From: Dyadobacter bucti
GTDB taxonomy: Bacteria > Bacteroidota > Bacteroidia > Cytophagales > Spirosomataceae
Assembly: GCF_005869225.1 (NCBI RefSeq)
Contig: NZ_SWFP01000015.1
Location: 1 to 64,000, forward strand
Length of the DNA stretch: 64,000 bases
Direction: 5' to 3'
The notes under the pieces were generated by a model. The model ran no database searches. It saw only the letters and a list, made by a program, of their open reading frames with translations, and was not told where the DNA came from. Both the position numbers and the translations under genes were made by a program. Within the stretch, counting starts at the first letter, position 1; each line of letters opens with the position of its first letter. This document shows, piece by piece, positions 62,539 through 64,000 of this stretch.

Positions 62539-63609
62539 CTACGCCCAGCTTCTATTCAGGAAATCGACCCAGTTACGCCACATGATCTGTTCAATATCTT
62601 TTTCCGAATATCCTCTTGAAGAAAGAATGGTAGTGATAGACTGAAGATCAGCAATAGAGTCCAGATCACCGGGGGACTGCTCCTTGCCATAAGCGCCGTC
62701 GAGGTCAGAACCGATCCCGACGTGGAGAGCGTTTCCGGCCAGCTGGCAAATATGGTCAATATGCGCGGCAACATGTTCTATTTTCAGGCCGGTTTCCTGT
62801 GGAGTCGTCTTTCCTCTTACCCAGCCCGGGATCATCATCCATGCATCAAAGGCCATTCCAATAACGGCTTTCCTGCTCAGAAGTTCTTTGATCATTTCGT
62901 CGGAAAACTGGCGGTTATGCGGCACGATCTCGCGCACCAGATTATGGCTGGCCCAAACGGGTCCTTTGTAAATGTTCATTGCTTCCCAGAAAGCAGTGTC
63001 GCACAAATGCGTGGCATCCAGGATCATATTGAGCCTGTCCATTTCCCGCAGCAGGTCTTTCCCTTTTTGTGACAGGGGCTGGTCTGCGTCAGTTCCATAG
63101 GCATATACGCCTGGCCCGTAATGTGCAGGTCCTATGGCGCGCAGGCCATATCCGTAGGCAATTTCAAGATTTTTGAGGCTGATAAAAGAATCTGCGCCTT
63201 CGAGGCTGAGAATGTAGCCAATCGGCAGATTTTCCGTCGATTTGGCATTTTTCCAGAGAGCGAGATGGCGGTCCAGGCCTTTCAAATCGGTGATCTGCAC
63301 CATTTCTCCCGCTTCCTCCATGGCTTTGTACCAGGCAATCTGCGCCTGGGTCTGGGCCCATGCCTGAGCTTGCGAGTGCCAGCCTGGAATTTTACTGTCG
63401 GGTTTTATAAACCGGGCAATCTGTGTGGCTACGCACATTCCGATATTCCCTTTTCGCATTTCCGGAAAACTTACGACCCCTTTGCCGCGGTCGGGTTTGT
63501 CGGTAAGGTGTTTTTCGCGTTCGCGTATGGCATAAAGATCCTGCGTCAAGTCCCGGTTCCACTCCACAGCGTTCATGGAAAGATCGAGGTGCGCATCAAA
63601 AAGAAACAT
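62539..63609 (-). CDS. Dipeptidase (peptidase family M19)
   Basis: 356 residues, no signal peptide seen. Metal ligands: FDAHLDLS (HxD near the N-terminus), LEGADSFISL (bridging Glu), DATHLCDTAFWEAM and WASHNLVREIVPHNRQFSDEMI (His), GIGSDLDGAYG. M19 enzymes hydrolyse dipeptides including D-amino-acid types. It lies 12 bp after the D-threonine-aldolase-like gene, so both may act in D-amino-acid turnover. Confidence 0.93.
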   Translation of the reverse strand: MFLFDAHLDLSMNAVEWNRDLTQDLYAIREREKHLTDKPDRGKGVVSFPEMRKGNIGMCVATQIARFIKPDSKIPGWHSQAQAWAQTQAQIAWYKAMEEAGEMVQITDLKGLDRHLALWKNAKSTENLPIGYILSLEGADSFISLKNLEIAYGYGLRAIGPAHYGPGVYAYGTDADQPLSQKGKDLLREMDRLNMILDATHLCDTAFWEAMNIYKGPVWASHNLVREIVPHNRQFSDEMIKELLSRKAVIGMAFDAWMMIPGWVRGKTTPQETGLKIEHVAAHIDHICQLAGNALHVGIGSDLDGAYGKEQSPGDLDSIADLQSITTILSSRGYSEKDIEQIMWRNWVDFLNRSWA

Positions 63610-63621
63610 ATTTTGATAGGT

Positions 63622-64000
63622 TTAAATCGTTATTCTTCGGTTACGGGCAACTATTTTCCATTCCGCGACAGGTTCGTTGTTCTCAATAACCGTTGCGAAA
63701 TCATGTAATGCTACAGTGGGACAAACGTGGTACGGTATGGCATAGAAAACGTCTCCGATATTAATAGTGTCCCAAATGTCGTTGCTGACTTCCAGTACAC
63801 CATGCTCTTCGCTCTGGCTTTGAACTGTGTAGCCGGAGAGATTAAGGATACGCAGCCGGTTTTCGACCGGGTTTTCAGCGGAAATAGCCTTGTGGCCCAG
63901 ATCGATGGTCACAATTCCTTCGACAGGCTTTGAAATAACGCGCGTTAATATCACTGCTGCATGCTGAAAAGGCTGTCCGTCGAACCTGTCGCCGTAGCCC
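63622..64000 (-). CDS. DSD1-family PLP enzyme, D-threonine-aldolase-like (3' part)
   Basis: C-terminal ~125 residues; the frame is open to the window edge (GYGDRFDGQPFQHAAVILTRV). IVTIDLGHKAI, EEHGVLEVSNDIW and FYAIPYHVCPTVALHDF are typical of the alanine-racemase-like fold group that includes D-threonine aldolase, where the His and Cys of HVCPT bind the metal. A GTG at 63954 is not the true start. It is partial, so the exact activity is uncertain. Confidence 0.85.
   Translation of the reverse strand, partial: GYGDRFDGQPFQHAAVILTRVISKPVEGIVTIDLGHKAISAENPVENRLRILNLSGYTVQSQSEEHGVLEVSNDIWDTINIGDVFYAIPYHVCPTVALHDFATVIENNEPVAEWKIVARNRRITI

Overview
The window looks like a chromosome segment from a Bacteroidota bacterium of the order Cytophagales. 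A Dyadobacter-like member of the Spirosomaceae is my best guess, from overall gene content only. The support is: a secreted protein with a type IX secretion C-terminal domain, a CbpA/CbpM chaperone pair, a LytTR two-component pair, Bacteroidota-type tyrosine recombinases lacking the first catalytic arginine, RteC/excisionase-style mobilisation modules, and TAnnTTTG-like promoters. Nothing here fixes the genus.

Layout. 1-4260 is an eroded integration hotspot at a tRNA-Lys(TTT) gene. It holds the tail of an IS3-type element, a beheaded integrase, a second element of about 3.4 kb bounded by an 18-bp direct repeat of the tRNA 3' end, and two defective tRNA-Lys-like copies upstream of the intact gene. 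4342-18856 is ordinary core genome: a TPR/SH3-type membrane protein, a CHRD lipoprotein, a DEAD-box helicase, CbpM/CbpA, a VF530-family protein, a Gfo/Idh/MocA oxidoreductase, an AraC-Ogt fusion, MiaA, citrate synthase, PdxH and a DUF349 protein.

18995-39072 is an integrated mobilisable element of about 20 kb inserted in tRNA-Thr(TGT). It has a 53-bp direct repeat at its ends, a tyrosine integrase and excisionase-like protein, a primase and a helicase/primase-like ATPase, and a MobC/relaxase module. Its cargo is a catabolic or redox operon: a Tat-exported molybdenum hydroxylase with 2Fe-2S and dihaem cytochrome partners, aldo/keto reductases, hydrolases, a flavodoxin and DUF4440 proteins. A divergent AraC regulator and two near-identical 38-bp candidate operators flank the cargo genes. 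Conjugation machinery is absent, so it would need a helper.

39585-49007 carries a multidomain type IX-secreted protein, a candidate small RNA, a two-gene lasso-peptide-like locus (precursor plus cyclase, without the usual leader-binding, protease or transport genes in view), small lipoproteins, and katG behind an OxyR-like site. 49128-64000 carries an FtsX/MacB-type permease, pirin, a DUF1624 acyltransferase-like membrane protein, a truncated AraC regulator, a LytS/LytTR pair, a fused trehalose-6-phosphate synthase/phosphatase, a Crp/Fnr regulator, DinB, a membrane-type dipeptidase and the 3' part of a D-threonine-aldolase-like gene running off the window.

The most interesting items are the lasso-peptide locus, the tRNA-Thr element with its end repeats and putative regulon, and the tRNA-Lys pseudo-copies with GC-rich insertions in the anticodon arm.
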